Shown here in pieces: positions 1 through 10,571 of a stretch of DNA of 64,000 nucleotides (the stretch's first letter is position 1; every line of letters starts with the position of its first letter). The notes beneath the pieces were generated by a model. It saw only the letters and a list, made by a program, of their open reading frames with translations, did no database searches and was not told the DNA's origin. A program made the position numbers and the translations under genes. The stretch comes from Synaphobranchus kaupii (taxonomy: Eukaryota; Chordata; Actinopteri; Anguilliformes; Synaphobranchidae), in NCBI GenBank assembly GCA_029718625.1, contig CM056380.1:45785827-45849826 (forward strand), written 5' to 3'.

Positions 1-1493
1 TGGATGCAGACAATTGTTCAAACATGCCCTATAGTGTAGTAATTTTAGTGTAGTTTAATTTCTAAGTGCAACACATCTGAATCAGAGTATTTCCACTATA
101 AATTATTCTCATTTTGCAGTTTGATGTGGAACATACAGTTTCATTGACCACATTCTCTTGAGATGGTAAGATGAAGAAACACAGGGCCAAGTTGCATTAA
201 ATAATTTAGGAAAGTTTGGATAGCATTGCTTTGGAATAGAGCTAGTTTATTTAGTGTGAGCTACAATAGGCAATATTGTTATTTATAACTTGGCCACATT
301 TTGATATCAATACTTTTAAAGGCAGGCCTAGGTTTTTGCAAGTTGGAATAAAAGACTTATAGACAGTGATCTGTAGGCTATGCGTGAGTAACTTGGCTTT
401 TTTTTTACGTCGGAGAAGTTTTTGATCAGATATCACTTATTTTTCATAGGTAACTAATGAGGAATAATGCATGAACATAATGACATCGAGAGAGACATGC
501 ATACAGAATACATGCATTCAAAATAAATGCATGCAGACATTTGCATAACCATAACGGCCTGTGCTGACAGGAATGAAACATTTCTCCTATTACTGATAGC
601 CCACAATTACATTAAAAGAGTTTTTAATAGCTTAGTTTTCTGTACTGCAATGGATGTATAAGGCATGTTGATTCGCTTCGTAGTAGCCTAGCTTGTACCT
701 GCTTCCTGACTAGCAGCTGACTAACGTTTCTCTGGGAAAACTAACGTTGGCTAACAAGCTTAATTGGACAACGCATATTTCCCAGGAATCTTAGCCAGAA
801 AGAAAACAATAGATACTATTAAGAAAGTAGCCTACCAGAGATTATTCTTCTTATTATTATTATAATTAAAAGTGTTTGCAGTAAGCTACATTGTCTGCAG
901 AGTAGCGTAGACGAGAGCAATGTTCGGAGGCTATTCAAATTTTTTAAAGTGACTAACCATGAAACAGATATATTTGGGTAATTGGAGGTTTATAAATCCG
1001 ATCTCTTAAGGGATTGCAGCTTATAGTAGGCTATCATCAATTCTTAATGTATTATCATAAATTCTTAATTTTCCTAGTAGTTCATTTTATGGTGACATTG
1101 TGTTATGTGTGAAAAGGATAAACTGAACAGAGCTGAAGTGAAGAAATGAATGAAGACATAATAAAGAAATGTTGGGTGAGGCGAGTGTTGGAGGTTCGGT
1201 TTCCACAGTGAGTCAGACATGACCGCAAGAGCACAGCAGGCTCCACACAGACAAATTTTTTTGTCGCCATTTGTGTGAGATTAAAACATGTAGCCAATGG
1301 CACAGTTATTTATAGAATTTTTTTTTACATTAATGCAACAACGCGATGTTAACCAGATGATATTCTACGTTGAAACTTTTTTCTTTGCTTGACAACTGGC
1401 CATGGGATACCTGTTCCCATAACGTTAGCTAGCCTATTGCATTACTGTCGTGGTGTCCAGTGACTGAATTGTTTAACTAACAGGCTACAAATG
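1..1493. other. AT-rich intergenic DNA, no gene seen
   Basis: No coding region, RNA gene or clear transposon could be supported. The sequence is AT-rich with short A/T runs. A cluster of TGCATG-type motifs lies at about 480-545. The only open frames are about 60 codons, have low-complexity composition and match nothing I recognise. Confidence 0.5.
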
Positions 1494-1668
1494 AACAGTT
1501 AATATTGTAAACGTGTCTTTGCCTTTGCAATAAAAAAAACATTCTTGTATGAGAAAACCAGAACATGTGCACACTGTTTGAGTCCAAAATGAAATTACAC
1601 TTTAGTACCAACCAGTCAGAGTATGAACCCACGTCTCTCGCATACTAAGGCTTGACGCTAACCAGAAG
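1494..1668 (-). mobile_element. Degenerate tRNA-derived SINE-like repeat, copy A
   Basis: This segment aligns by eye with 2470-2700. Both share the block GTTAATATTG near the left end, CCTTTGCAATAAAA just after it, a TGCACA(C/T)TGTTT motif further on, and a tRNA-like end on the right. Read on the minus strand, the right end (about 1605-1668) resembles a tRNA A-box region followed by a decayed B box (GGTTCATACTC). This layout, with the tRNA head at the 5' end of the minus strand and an A-rich tail, is that of a SINE. The family is not one I can name, and the copy is old. Confidence 0.45.
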
Positions 1669-1715
1669 AACAAAGGGGTACAGTCACGTGATATAGGCTA
1701 TAGGCCATTTGTCAG

Positions 1716-2429
1716 TGGGTACGTTTACATGCACAGCAATATCCGATTACTGGAAACTATCAGCTTACGCCAGTATTTAACTTTTTTTAACAGTATTTAA
1801 CGCGTTCACATGGACATAAGAAATGTTATTACTCCAAAAGCCGCGTTTACATGATTCTCTCCATAATCGGCTCTGTGGAAAACGTAGCTACTAATGCTTC
1901 CCGTTGTAAGGACAAAAATTATCCGCCCGTCAAAAATTAACGTAAGTAGGCTATTATTATTATTATTATTATAGCTAGCTAGTCATTATTATAGCTAGTT
2001 ATTTATAGCTAATTACTAGTAGTGGTTGATTTATATTATTGTACTAGCGAGCTTTACCGATCTCTAAATCTGGCTAATTTCCCGATAATTTCAGTTATTT
2101 AATATGCTAGCCACAAACTAGCTAGTACAAACACAAGCACGTAACACTGAACAATATATTTTCAACAGTGAAATGCTAATTTAATAATAAAATTCTGGAA
2201 ATGAGATGCTGAAGGAACCCCAGGCATAGCAAATGTTGACGGGTGGAATAATTTTGACGTTACACCGCCTCTTCTGACTGACATGCATAGTTTTGTAAAG
2301 CTGAAATCGAAAACACAGATTATGACCTTACATTATCGGATAAAGGTGTTTACATGACAATTTCAGTAACCAGAGTATTGCCATAACCGGGTTCAGATCG
2401 GAGTATTAGTGTGCATGTAAACGTACCCA
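1716..2429. mobile_element. Non-autonomous DNA transposon (MITE), 0.7 kb
   Basis: The ends form a perfect 19-bp inverted repeat: TGGGTACGTTTACATGCAC at 1716-1734 and its reverse complement at 2411-2429. Weaker inverted similarity continues inward, for example GTTTACATG blocks near 1845 and 2350, and CCGATTAC against a matching block before the right end. The flanks TTGTCAG (left) and TTGTCTG (right) could be a 7-bp target duplication with one mismatch. There is no transposase, so it must have been moved in trans. Superfamily is not assigned; hAT-like is possible from the imperfect duplication. Confidence 0.75.
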
Positions 2430-2469
2430 TTGTCTGTCTGACTGTCACCATTTTGCTGTAGTACAAGTG

Positions 2470-2700
2470 AAATACAAGTGAAACATTGAATAGTTAATAT
2501 TGGAAACGTCTTTTGCCTTTGCAATAAAAATATATTTTTTAATGTGAAAATAATAACAGTGTAATAAATGAAAAGCATTTAACAGTTGCACATTGTTTTT
2601 GTCGAAAATACACTTGTGTCCTTTTGGGCTCGAACCCCCAATCCTCTGTGTGAGAGGCAGCAACGGTAACCAGTAGGCCACAGTAGCTTCATGGAATACA
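2470..2700 (-). mobile_element. tRNA-derived SINE-like repeat, copy B
   Basis: Second copy of the repeat at 1494-1668, in the same orientation. On the minus strand its head carries an A-box-like TGGCCTACTGG (around 2674-2684) and a good B box, GGTTCGAGCCC (around 2627-2637). Those two boxes form a split RNA polymerase III promoter in tRNAs and SINEs. The T-arm and acceptor stem do not pair well, so it is not a working tRNA gene. The body runs toward 2470 and contains the shared CCTTTGCAATAAAA block. Confidence 0.5.
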
Positions 2701-2872
2701 CAAGGCCATATAGCGGTTTTGTCTGTGATTCTGTGATGTGTGCACATTAGTTTGAAGCGTTTTTATTGGGCGATAAGCTTGGGAGAGCATGTATGCGATG
2801 TCGTTATCCAATGGGGAGAATTATTCTTTGAGGGTATGGAGGCAGGCAGGTAGTGAGGGTCCCTGGGTAGGC

Positions 2873-2957
2873 AGGAAAAATGGGAAAAAGAAGAATGGGA
2901 AGAAAAAGAATGAGGAGAAGAAGAAGAAGAAGAATCAGAAGAGGAAGGAGAAAAACC
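2873..2957. repeat. Purine-rich GAA/GAAG tract
   Basis: An 85-base run made almost wholly of A and G on the plus strand, with GAAGAA and GGGAAAAAG units. It gives a lysine/glutamate-rich open frame that I regard as a composition artefact. Such tracts can form triplex DNA. Confidence 0.7.
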
Positions 2958-3127
2958 GCAAATTAACCCAAGTTTGGGGCTTTATTGTGTGGATGTGTGA
3001 AATTCTATCTGAATGCTGTGTGGTTACATGAGGTCAGAACATACAGAAGTTAATGTTTTTAAGGGCTGAGAGCCTGTGGTCATTGTGGTTACTTCTGTAG
3101 GAAACCCTGAAAAGTCCAAACTCTCTG

Positions 3128-3212
3128 CCATACCTATACAAACTCTGCTGTATAGGTATGGGGCATGCCCCGCCAAGCCGTAACTTGGCGGATGGCATAC
3201 CTGCCATCCCAA
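3128..3212. repeat. Twin perfect hairpins, fragment of a dispersed repeat
   Basis: Two adjacent stem-loops. The first has a perfect 13-bp stem (3128-3140 with 3149-3161) and an 8-base loop. The second has a perfect 8-bp stem, CCGCCAAG (3170-3177) with 3184-3191, and a 6-base loop. The last 29 bases (3184-3212) are the exact reverse complement of 44348-44376 inside the large repeat element, so this is probably a fragment of that family or of something shared with it. Confidence 0.6.
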
Positions 3213-3218
3213 TATATA

Positions 3219-3460
3219 CAGACGGGTGACAAATTAAAGGAAAAACCCCTACAGTCAGGGGGTCTGGGGGGTCTGGTGGCTCTGATATGCTGTGGGGGGC
3301 ATTTTTCTGGCATGGTTTGCATCCACTTGTCCCCTTAAAGGGAACGGTCACTGCACCTTTGTGATCACCTTTATCCTAGGATGAAACATTTCTATCCTGA
3401 TGGGAGTGGTCTCTTCCAGGATGACAATGCTTCCATCCACACAAAGTGTTTTGACAGTGA
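3219..3460 (+). pseudogene. Tc1/mariner-type transposon fragment with decayed transposase piece
   Basis: After a TA, the segment opens with CAGACGGGTGACAAATTAAA, which resembles the end of a fish Tc1/mariner-like element. At 3410-3455 the plus strand reads a short peptide with the motif F-Q-D-D-N-A-x-I-H, the region around the second catalytic aspartate of mariner/Tc1 DDE transposases. Frames are broken between 3280 and 3410 and no start, HTH domain or right end remains. Beyond about 3518 it runs into an arm of the palindromic core repeat. Confidence 0.6.
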
Positions 3461-3517
3461 CACATTTTTTTTTGTTCCATTTCAAATTGTTTTGAAATTT
3501 CTAAAAATTTCTAATTT

Positions 3518-3830
3518 TGTTGCATATGCTTTCCAGGCCATGACCTAAGCTCTAACTTATGCTGGAACAGTATGGAATACACGGTTGGCTAAATGGCTGT
3601 AAGTCGAGAAGGGTCTGACGTATAAAACAAGCCTTAACCATCACTCTGCTGCCAGAAATACTAGACTAGATTTAGCTGTAAATTATGCTGGAACAGTATG
3701 GAATACACGGTTGGCTAAATGGCTGCAAGTCGTCAAGGGTCTGAGGTATCAATCGAACCTCAAACCATCACTCTGCTGCAACATATGCAGTAGATCTGGA
3801 TGGATCACTTTAGTTTAAGGGTTGATTAAA
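3518..3830 (+). repeat. Palindromic core repeat, left arm, internally duplicated
   Basis: This is the left arm of the core found complete near 55.3 kb. It starts near a GCATAT-C-TTTGCATGCC-like block and ends with GGATGGATCACTTTA. A segment of about 125 bp is present twice: the block GGAACAGTATGGAATACACG begins near 3563 and again near 3688. The centre and right arm of the palindrome are absent here. Confidence 0.7.
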
Positions 3831-4419
3831 ACCCCTTTTTTTTCTTTGTTTAAAAACAAAAACCACTGTGAATTAAATTAATGAAAATGTATTTGCAGAC
3901 ATTGATGATGAAAAGTGTGTTTTGGTGGAAAACAGCAAAATACATAAGTGAATTTTTTTTAAATTCTAAAATGTCATTTGTTTTCATTCAAATTGATGCA
4001 ATATCATGTTTATTCAATAAAAACAGTGAAATAAATGAATGACAATGCATTTGCAGATATTTCAGAAACAAAATCTATATCAAAATTGTGAATTGGATAT
4101 AGTCCTGTCCTATGTACAAAAAATTTGAAAAATAGAAAAATTCTAAATATTTTTTCTTTCAGATGTATGCAGAATCACGGTTAATCAACAACTACACTTT
4201 AATAAGTGAATGAAAATGTTTTTGCAGACATTTATGATGGATAAATGATTTGTGGAAAACAGCTAAATGCATGATCCTATAGGCTTATATCCAAAAACTG
4301 AAAATTTGTAAAAATTCTAAATATGTAATTTTTTCATTCATATTGATGCATTATCATGTTTATCCAACAACACCTCTGAAAGATATTAATCAAAATGTAT
4401 TTGCAGACATTTCTGAAGG

Positions 4420-4735
4420 AAAGTCTGTATGACATGACATCATTTTCCTATTGAACTCTATGGAAAAAGAAGTCAGGAGAAACCCTTAAAGTGATCCATC
4501 CATATCTACTGCATATCTGACAGCAGAGTTATGGTTTGAGGCTGGTTTGATACTGCAGACCCTTGATGACTTACTGCCATTTAGCCAACCATGGGTTCCA
4601 TACTATTCCCGTGTAATTTACAGCTTAATCTAGTCCCACCCCCCAATTCCCATAGAGATCCATTCAAATGCAGAGAAGTTATAGTATCGCTTGTAAGAGT
4701 ACCTGAAAATAAGATATCAAGAGTATTTATTTTTA
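4420..4735 (-). repeat. Palindromic core repeat, right arm only
   Basis: Reverse-oriented copy of the core arm. It starts near the palindrome centre (ATTGAACTCTATGGAAAAA), runs through GTGATCCATCCATATCTACT and CCCAATTCCCATAGAGATCC, and ends at GATATCAAGAGT. It interrupts the 175-bp repeats and is followed by a different transposon end. Confidence 0.75.
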
Positions 4736-4794
4736 TATACTTTTATACCCAGTCATGATAGCATCACCTGTTTACCTGCAGAATATTCCAGTTG

Positions 4795-5042
4795 TTTTTT
4801 TAACTTCCCAGTCTTTTTTTTGCCCCTGTCCCAACTTTTTTGGAACGTGTTGCAGGCATCAAATTCGGAAGTAGCGTATATTTACAAAAATAAAGCTGAT
4901 AAGGTAAAACATTAAATATCTTTTCTTTGTACTGTTTTCAATTAAATATACAGTATGTAAAAGAGAATTTACAAATCACTGCTTTCTGCTTTTATGTGCA
5001 TTTTACATATTGTCCAAACTTTTTTGGAATTGGGGTTTGTAC
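4795..5042 (+). mobile_element. DNA-transposon right-end fragment (1)
   Basis: The segment contains CCCAACTTTTTTGGAA twice-over type motifs and ends with TTTTTGGAATTGGGGTTTGT, an end sequence I recognise as common in fish DNA transposons. The inner part (TTCTTTGTACTGTTTTCAAT, then TTTACAAATCACT) recurs at 5655-5785. No matching left end or transposase is present. Confidence 0.5.
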
Positions 5043-5654
5043 ATTTTCATTCATATATTTCACTTGGGTTGGTGAATAAACCTGATATTACATTAATCTG
5101 ACTGAAAAAAATACTTATTTAGAATAGTTTAAAATTTCAGTTTTCAGACATAAGCAATAGTCTTATGTATTTTGCAGTTTTCCACCAAAACACTTTTCAT
5201 CATAAACACCTGCAAAAACATTTTCATTAATTTATTACATAGTGTTTGATTTAAAAAAAACATAATATTGCATCAATCTGAATGAAAGAAAATACATAAT
5301 TACAATTTTTACAAATTTGGACTATAGTCTTATGTTTTTTTGCTGTTTTCTAGTGATATAGTATTTGCTTCATAAATGTTGGAAAATACATTTTGATTCA
5401 TATATTTCACTGGGGTTGGTGAATAAACCTGATATCACATCAATCTGAATGTCGAAATGACAAATTCGATTTTTTTGTACAAATTATCTGTTCTTGGACA
5501 TAAGCCTATAGTCTTATGTATTTTTCTGTTTTCCACCAAAACACTTTTCATCATAAACATCTGCAAATACATCTTCATGAATTCACAGTGTTTGGTGAAA
5601 AAACATGATCTTGCATCCATCTGAATGGAAAGAAAAACAGGTAAAACATATACA

Positions 5655-5785
5655 ATATATTTTCTTTGTACTGTTTTCAATTAAATATACAATATTTGTA
5701 AAAGAGAATTTACAAATCACTCCTTTCTGCTTTCATGCACATTTTACATACTGTCCCAACGTTTTTGGAATTGGGGTTTGAGGGG
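5655..5785 (+). mobile_element. DNA-transposon right-end fragment (2)
   Basis: This repeats 4918-5040 closely, including TTCTTTGTACTGTTTTCAAT, AAAGAGAATTTACAAATCAC and the terminal TTTTTGGAATTGGGGTTTG. It sits between inverted and forward 175-bp repeats. The two copies may come from a local duplication rather than two insertions. Confidence 0.5.
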
Positions 5786-6387
5786 ACATTTTTTTAAAGA
5801 ATTCTAAATATACTTTTTTTTTTCATTCAGATTGATACAATATCAGGTTTATTCAACAACCACAGTGAATATATATGAGTGAAAATGTACTTGCAGATAT
5901 TTCTGAATGACTATATGACTTCAAAATGGTGAATTGGATCAGACTATAGTCTTATGTACAAAACTAGAAAAATACAAACATTCTAAAGGTTATTTTTTCT
6001 TTCAGATCAATGCCTAAACATGTTTATTCAACAACCACCATGAAACAAATGAATGACAATGAATTTGCAGATATTTCGGAAGCAAAGTCTATATGAATGC
6101 ATGATGCTTGATACTATAGGCTTATATCCAAAAACTAAAAATTAGTAAAAATTCTAAATATGTGATTTTTTTTCATTCAGATTGATGCATTATCATGTTT
6201 ATTCAACAAAATTTATTTGCAGACATTTCTGAAGGAAAGTCTATATAACTTGAATATAGAAAGGTGGATAGCCTTATGCACAAGAAAAATCCAAAAAATT
6301 CTTAACGTGATCTTTTCATTCAGATGGATGCAAAATCATGTTTTTTTCCAACACAGTGAAATATATTAATGAAAAGTAATGTATTTA

Positions 6388-6512
6388 TTAAAAAGTCAGG
6401 AGAAACAACACTTCAAGTGATCCATCCATATCTACTCCATATCTGGCAGCAGAGTGATGTTTTGAGGCTCGTTTGATACCGCAGACCCTCGATGACTTAC
6501 AGCCATTTAATG
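6388..6512 (-). repeat. Palindromic core repeat, short right-arm fragment
   Basis: A 125-bp piece of the core arm, from AGTCAGGAGAAACAACACTT to CTTACAGCCATTTAATG. It is flanked on both sides by 175-bp repeats, so it is a truncated insertion or deletion remnant. Confidence 0.65.
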
Positions 6513-6664
6513 TTTATGAGGCAAAGTGTATTTTGGTGGAAAACATGCCAATTTGTAAAAAGAAAAATCTAAATATGTCATTTTTTCATTCAGATTGATG
6601 CATTATCAGGTTTATTCAACAACCACAGTGGAGTACAGTACCAGTCAAACTTAAATAAAGTCCT

Positions 6665-7900
6665 AATATTTAATATTTGTTTGCATATCCTTTGCATGCC
6701 ATGACTTCCTGATGTCTGTAACCCAACAACATGAAAAGACTATTGATATCTTATTGTCTGGTACGCTTACAAGCGATACTATAACCTCTATATATTTGAA
6801 TGGATCTCTATGGGAATTGGGGGGGTGGGTCTAGATTTAGCTCTAAATTACACTGGAACAGTATGGAACACATGGTTGGCTAAATGGCTGAAAGTCATCA
6901 AGAGTCTGATGTATCAAATGCGCCTCAAACCATCACTTTGCTGCCAGATATGAAGTAGATATGGATGGATCACTTTAAGGGTCCTATTGAACTCTGTAAA
7001 AAAAAGTCAGGAGAAACAACCCTTCAAGTGGTCCATCCATATCTACTGCATATCTGGCAACAGAGTGATGGTTTAAGGCTCATTTCATACCTCAGACCAT
7101 TGATGACTTACATCCATTTAGCCAACCATGTGATCCATACTGTTCCAGCATAATTTTCAGCTTATGCCAAGCTCACACTTCACGACTTTTGCTGCGATTC
7201 TGATGTCAAAGATGAACTCCCGACAAATTTTGCAGTCCTATGATAATCTTTAAAAAATCTGCAAAAAATCTTGCTTCTGTTGGCTGGAACGGTCCTTTGA
7301 TGTGAAGTGGTCAGAGACGCGATTATTTCTGTAGTGAACCAGTCTGGACCTTGTCGGGAGAGCCCAGAATCATTTCAAACTTTTGATTTTGTCGGGAGTC
7401 CTGGCTGACCTGCATTGACGCATCGTTCTACTAGAATGTCAACAGCCAATGAACTAGCGCACAACAAACGCAATGAAAAAAACGTTTGAAATGATCCATA
7501 CTTCCGTAGCCTTGGCAACTGTGCATGGAAATTTGACCTCTTGATTTAGTCCTGTAGAAATCGTGTGATGTGCGACCCTCGAGTAATTCTCTGTCCTCAC
7601 TAAATCGCCTAGTGTGGGCTGTATCACACAGCGATTTTTTAAAGACTGTCATTTGACAGTTGTTAGATGTGAGCTGCTCTCCTTGGATGGGATTTTGTAA
7701 AGATTTAAAAGTCGTATATTGTGATCTTGGCTTTAATCTACACCCCCCCCCCCCAATTCCCATAGAGATCCATTCAAATGCAGAGAGGTTATAGTATCGC
7801 TTGTAAGAGTACCAGAAAATAAGATATTTTGATGTTGTTGGCTTACAGGCATCAGGACGTCATGGCATGCAAAGGATATGCGACCAAATATTAAATATGA
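6665..7900. repeat. Palindromic core repeat with both arms, split by a MITE
   Basis: The left arm (6675-6990) starts with TATTTGTTTGCATATCCTTT and includes GATCTCTATGGGAATTGGGG. The centre, with AAAAAGTCAGGAGAAACAAC, lies near 7000-7020. The right arm resumes through CATATCTACTGCATATCTGG to 7164, is interrupted by the MITE at 7165-7732, and continues at 7736-7898 to GCATGCAAAGGATATGCG. This is the most complete copy of the palindrome, with arms of roughly 300-400 bp. Confidence 0.75.
7165..7732. mobile_element. PIF/Harbinger-like MITE, 568 bp
   Basis: The ends are inverted over about 25 bp: GCCAAGCTCACACTTCACGA at the left and, read inward from the right, GCCAAGATCACAATATACGA. A 3-bp TTA lies directly outside each end (7162-7164 and 7733-7735). 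The uninterrupted core copy at about 4622 reads CAGCTTAATCTAG across the same point, so the empty site is known. A TTA/TAA duplication is typical of PIF/Harbinger elements, hence the assignment. There is no transposase. Internal GTCGGGAG blocks occur near 7350 and 7394. Confidence 0.75.
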
Positions 7901-7954
7901 CGACTGTATTTAAGTTTCTGTTAATTTGACCAATACATTTTTTTCCCCTAAAAT

Positions 7955-8129
7955 GGGGGGGGGGGGGGACTATGTATAAAATGGGCTACACGGGATATGG
8001 ATGTAAAAACGTCATATTAAAGCTGAAAGTCTGCACTTTTCACTGTTCAATTTCAAATCCAATGTTCTGGAGTACAGAGCCAAAACTACAAAAATTGTGT
8101 CACTGCCCGAATACTTTCTGTCCCCACTG
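7955..8129 (+). mobile_element. Tc1-like right-end remnant
   Basis: Following a 14-base G run (7955-7968), the segment ends in ACTTTCTGTCCCCACTG at 8129 with TA immediately after. That is the form of a Tc1/mariner terminal repeat and its TA target. The inner part (AAAATTGTGTCACTGCCCGA) resembles the end of fish Tc1-like families. No convincing left end was found, though 6641-6660 might be a decayed one. Confidence 0.5.
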
Positions 8130-9339
8130 TATGTCATTTCTTTATTCAGATTGATGCAATATCATTATCGAGACTTATGGCTTATGACCAAAAACTGGAA
8201 TGTATGTATTTATATCTAAATATATAATTATTTTCATTGAGATTGATGCAATATAGGTTTATTCAACAACCACAGTGAAATTTATGAATGAAAATGTATT
8301 TGCAGACATTTATGAGGAAAAGTGTAAACGTCTTGAAAATTGTGAATTGGATAAGACTATAGACCTATGTTCAGAAAATGAGAAAAATACAAAGGTGATT
8401 TTTTTCATTCAGATGTATTTAGAAACATGTTTATTCAACAACCATCGTGAAATAACAATCGTGAAAGTTTATTCAACAACCATCGTGAAATAACTGAAAA
8501 TGTGATTGCAGACATTCATGAAGCAAATCCTATATCACTTGGAAACAGCAAAATACATAAGATAATAGGCTTATGTCCAAAAACTGACAATTTGTAAAAA
8601 GATAAATCAAAATATGTAATTTTTTCATTCAGATTGATGTATTATCAGGTTTATTCAACAACTACATTGAAATATGAATGAAAATGTATTTGCAGACATT
8701 TCTGAATCAAAGTCTAAACAACTTGAAAATAGTGAATTGGATAAGACTATAGTCTTATGTTCAGAAAATGAGAAAAATACAAATATTCTAAAAGTGAATT
8801 TTTCTTTCGGATGTATGCAGAAACATGTTTATTCAACAAGCACCATGAAATAAATGAATCAGAATGTATTTGCAGATATTTATGAAGCAAAGTCTATATC
8901 ACTTGAAAATAGTGAATTGGATAAGACTATATAGTCTAATGTACAAAAAATATTTTCAATATTTATTTTTTTCTTTCAAATGTATGCACAATCATGGTTA
9001 TTCAACAACTAAACTTTAATAAGTGAATGAATATGTATTTGCAGACATTTATGATGAATAGTCTGGTTTTGTGGAAAACAGCAAAATACATAATACTATA
9101 TACTGTAGGCTTATGTCCAAACATTTAAAATTTAAATTTCAAATGTTTTCAATCAGATTGATGCATTATCATGTTTATTCAACAACACCTGTGAAATATA
9201 TGAATATTCGCAGACATTTCTGCTGGAAGGTCTATATGACTTGAAAATAGCGAAGTGGATAAGAAATTAGCAAAATCTAAAAATTCTTAAGGTAATCATT
9301 TCATTCAGATGGATGCAAAATATTTTTTCAACAAACACA

Positions 9340-9545
9340 GACTGGTTAGCACTGTCGCCTCACAGTAAGAAGTTACTGAGTTCAAAACCCGGCCAAGGGC
9401 CTTTCTGTGTGGAGTTTATATTCTCCCCGTGTCCATGTGGGTTTCCTCTGGGTACTCCCGTTTCCTCTCACAGTCCAAAGACATCTAGGTTAGGCACTAA
9501 ATTGCCCATAGGTATGAGTGTGTGAGTGAATTGTGTGTGCCCATC
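9340..9545 (+). mobile_element. V-SINE (DANA/HE1-like)
   Basis: The left part is a tRNA-derived head (GGTTAGCACTGTCGCCTCAC, then a decayed B box GAGTTCAAAACCCGG). It is followed by the conserved central domain of V-SINEs: TTCTGTGTGGAGTTTATATT, TCCCCGTGTCCATGTGGGTT, then the CACAGTCCAAAGACAT block. V-SINEs are LINE-mobilised, RNA polymerase III-transcribed elements of fishes and lampreys. The head is slightly 5'-truncated. The element interrupts a 175-bp repeat. Confidence 0.8.
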
Positions 9546-9613
9546 ACTTGAAAACAGCATTAAAAAAAACATTAGACACAAAAAACAATCAAAAACTGAA
9601 AAAATTCTAAATA

Positions 9614-10215
9614 CAGTGCCCTCCACTATTATTGGCACCCCTGGTAAAGATGAGTAAAAGGGGTTATAAAACATTCACCATTTGGTGAATTGGTGAATTA
9701 AATTTATTATCAGAAAAATAAATCCCTCATGAAGAAATAGTTATTTTTAACAAAACCACGTGTGCCACAATTATTGACACCCCTGCATTTATATATAGAA
9801 TACAGTAATCATTTTTAATATTTGGTTGCATATCTTTTGCATGCCATGACTTCCTGATGTCTGTGAACTAACAACATCAAAAGACTCTTGATATGTTATT
9901 TTCTGGTACTCTTACAAGCGATACTATAACGTCTCTGCATTTGAAAGGATCTCTATGGGAATTTGGGGGTGGGACTAGATTTAGCTGTAAATCACACTGG
10001 AACAGTATGGAACACATGGTTGGCTAAATGGCTCTAAGTCAGCAGGGGTCTGACATATCAAACAAGCCTTAAACCATCACTCTGCTGCCAGAAATACAGT
10101 AGATATGGATGGATAACTTGAAGGGTTTCTTCTCCTGACTTATTTTTACATATAGTTCAATAGAACAATTTGTCAGGATAAACAACCCTTAAAGTAATCG
10201 ATCCATATCTACTGC
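9614..10215 (+). mobile_element. Left half of a long-TIR Tc1-like element
   Basis: This begins after TA with CAGTGCCCTCCACTATTATT and GGCACCCCTGGTAAAGATGA, the same terminal repeat as the complete element at 54841-55809. An inner direct repeat (ATTGACACCCCTGC) lies at about 9774. From about 9817 it continues into the left arm of the palindromic core, passes the centre (TTCTCCTGACTTATTTTTAC) and stops abruptly in the right arm near 10215. The right half and right TIR are missing. It is inserted at a TA inside a 175-bp repeat. Confidence 0.75.
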
Positions 10216-10571
10216 AAACCAAGTATCCAAGTCTTATCGACAAAAATTGAGAAGAAAAAAGAAAATTGTAAATGTCATTTTTTCCTTCAGATGCATTTGA
10301 AATCATGTTTATTCAACAATCACTCTGAAAATAAATTAATGAAAATCCGTTGAAGATATTCATGATGATCAATGTGTTTTGGTGGGGGAAAAAAAGCAAT
10401 ATTCAAAGTCCAGAATGGCAAAGCTGCTATTTAATGAAGCCCTCTGATTAGGCTGGTGAAGGCTGGACTGGAGTGAGTGGAGGCAGCTGGGAGACAGGAT
10501 GTCACTAGCTGTGGTCTTCACCTGCTATCTCTGTTTAAACAAAAAAACAAGTATTTTTCAATTTGTGGAAA

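Larger units (their letters stand above)
3870..10400. repeat. Local family of degenerate ~175-bp repeats in both orientations
   Basis: Recurring landmarks mark a unit of about 150-185 bp. They are a TTTATTCAACAACCACAGTG block, GAATGAAAATGTATTTGCAG, a (C)TATAGTCTTATGT block and TTTTTTCATTCAGATTGATG. Forward copies lie at about 3870-4440, 5790-6400, 6520-6650, 8130-9330 and 10240-10400. Copies at about 5040-5650 are inverted. About 20 units can be counted, all diverged, with many insertions between them (palindromic core arms, a MITE, a V-SINE and Tc1 pieces). The unit could be an old satellite or the multiplied interior of a transposon. I know of no named family for it. Confidence 0.75.
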
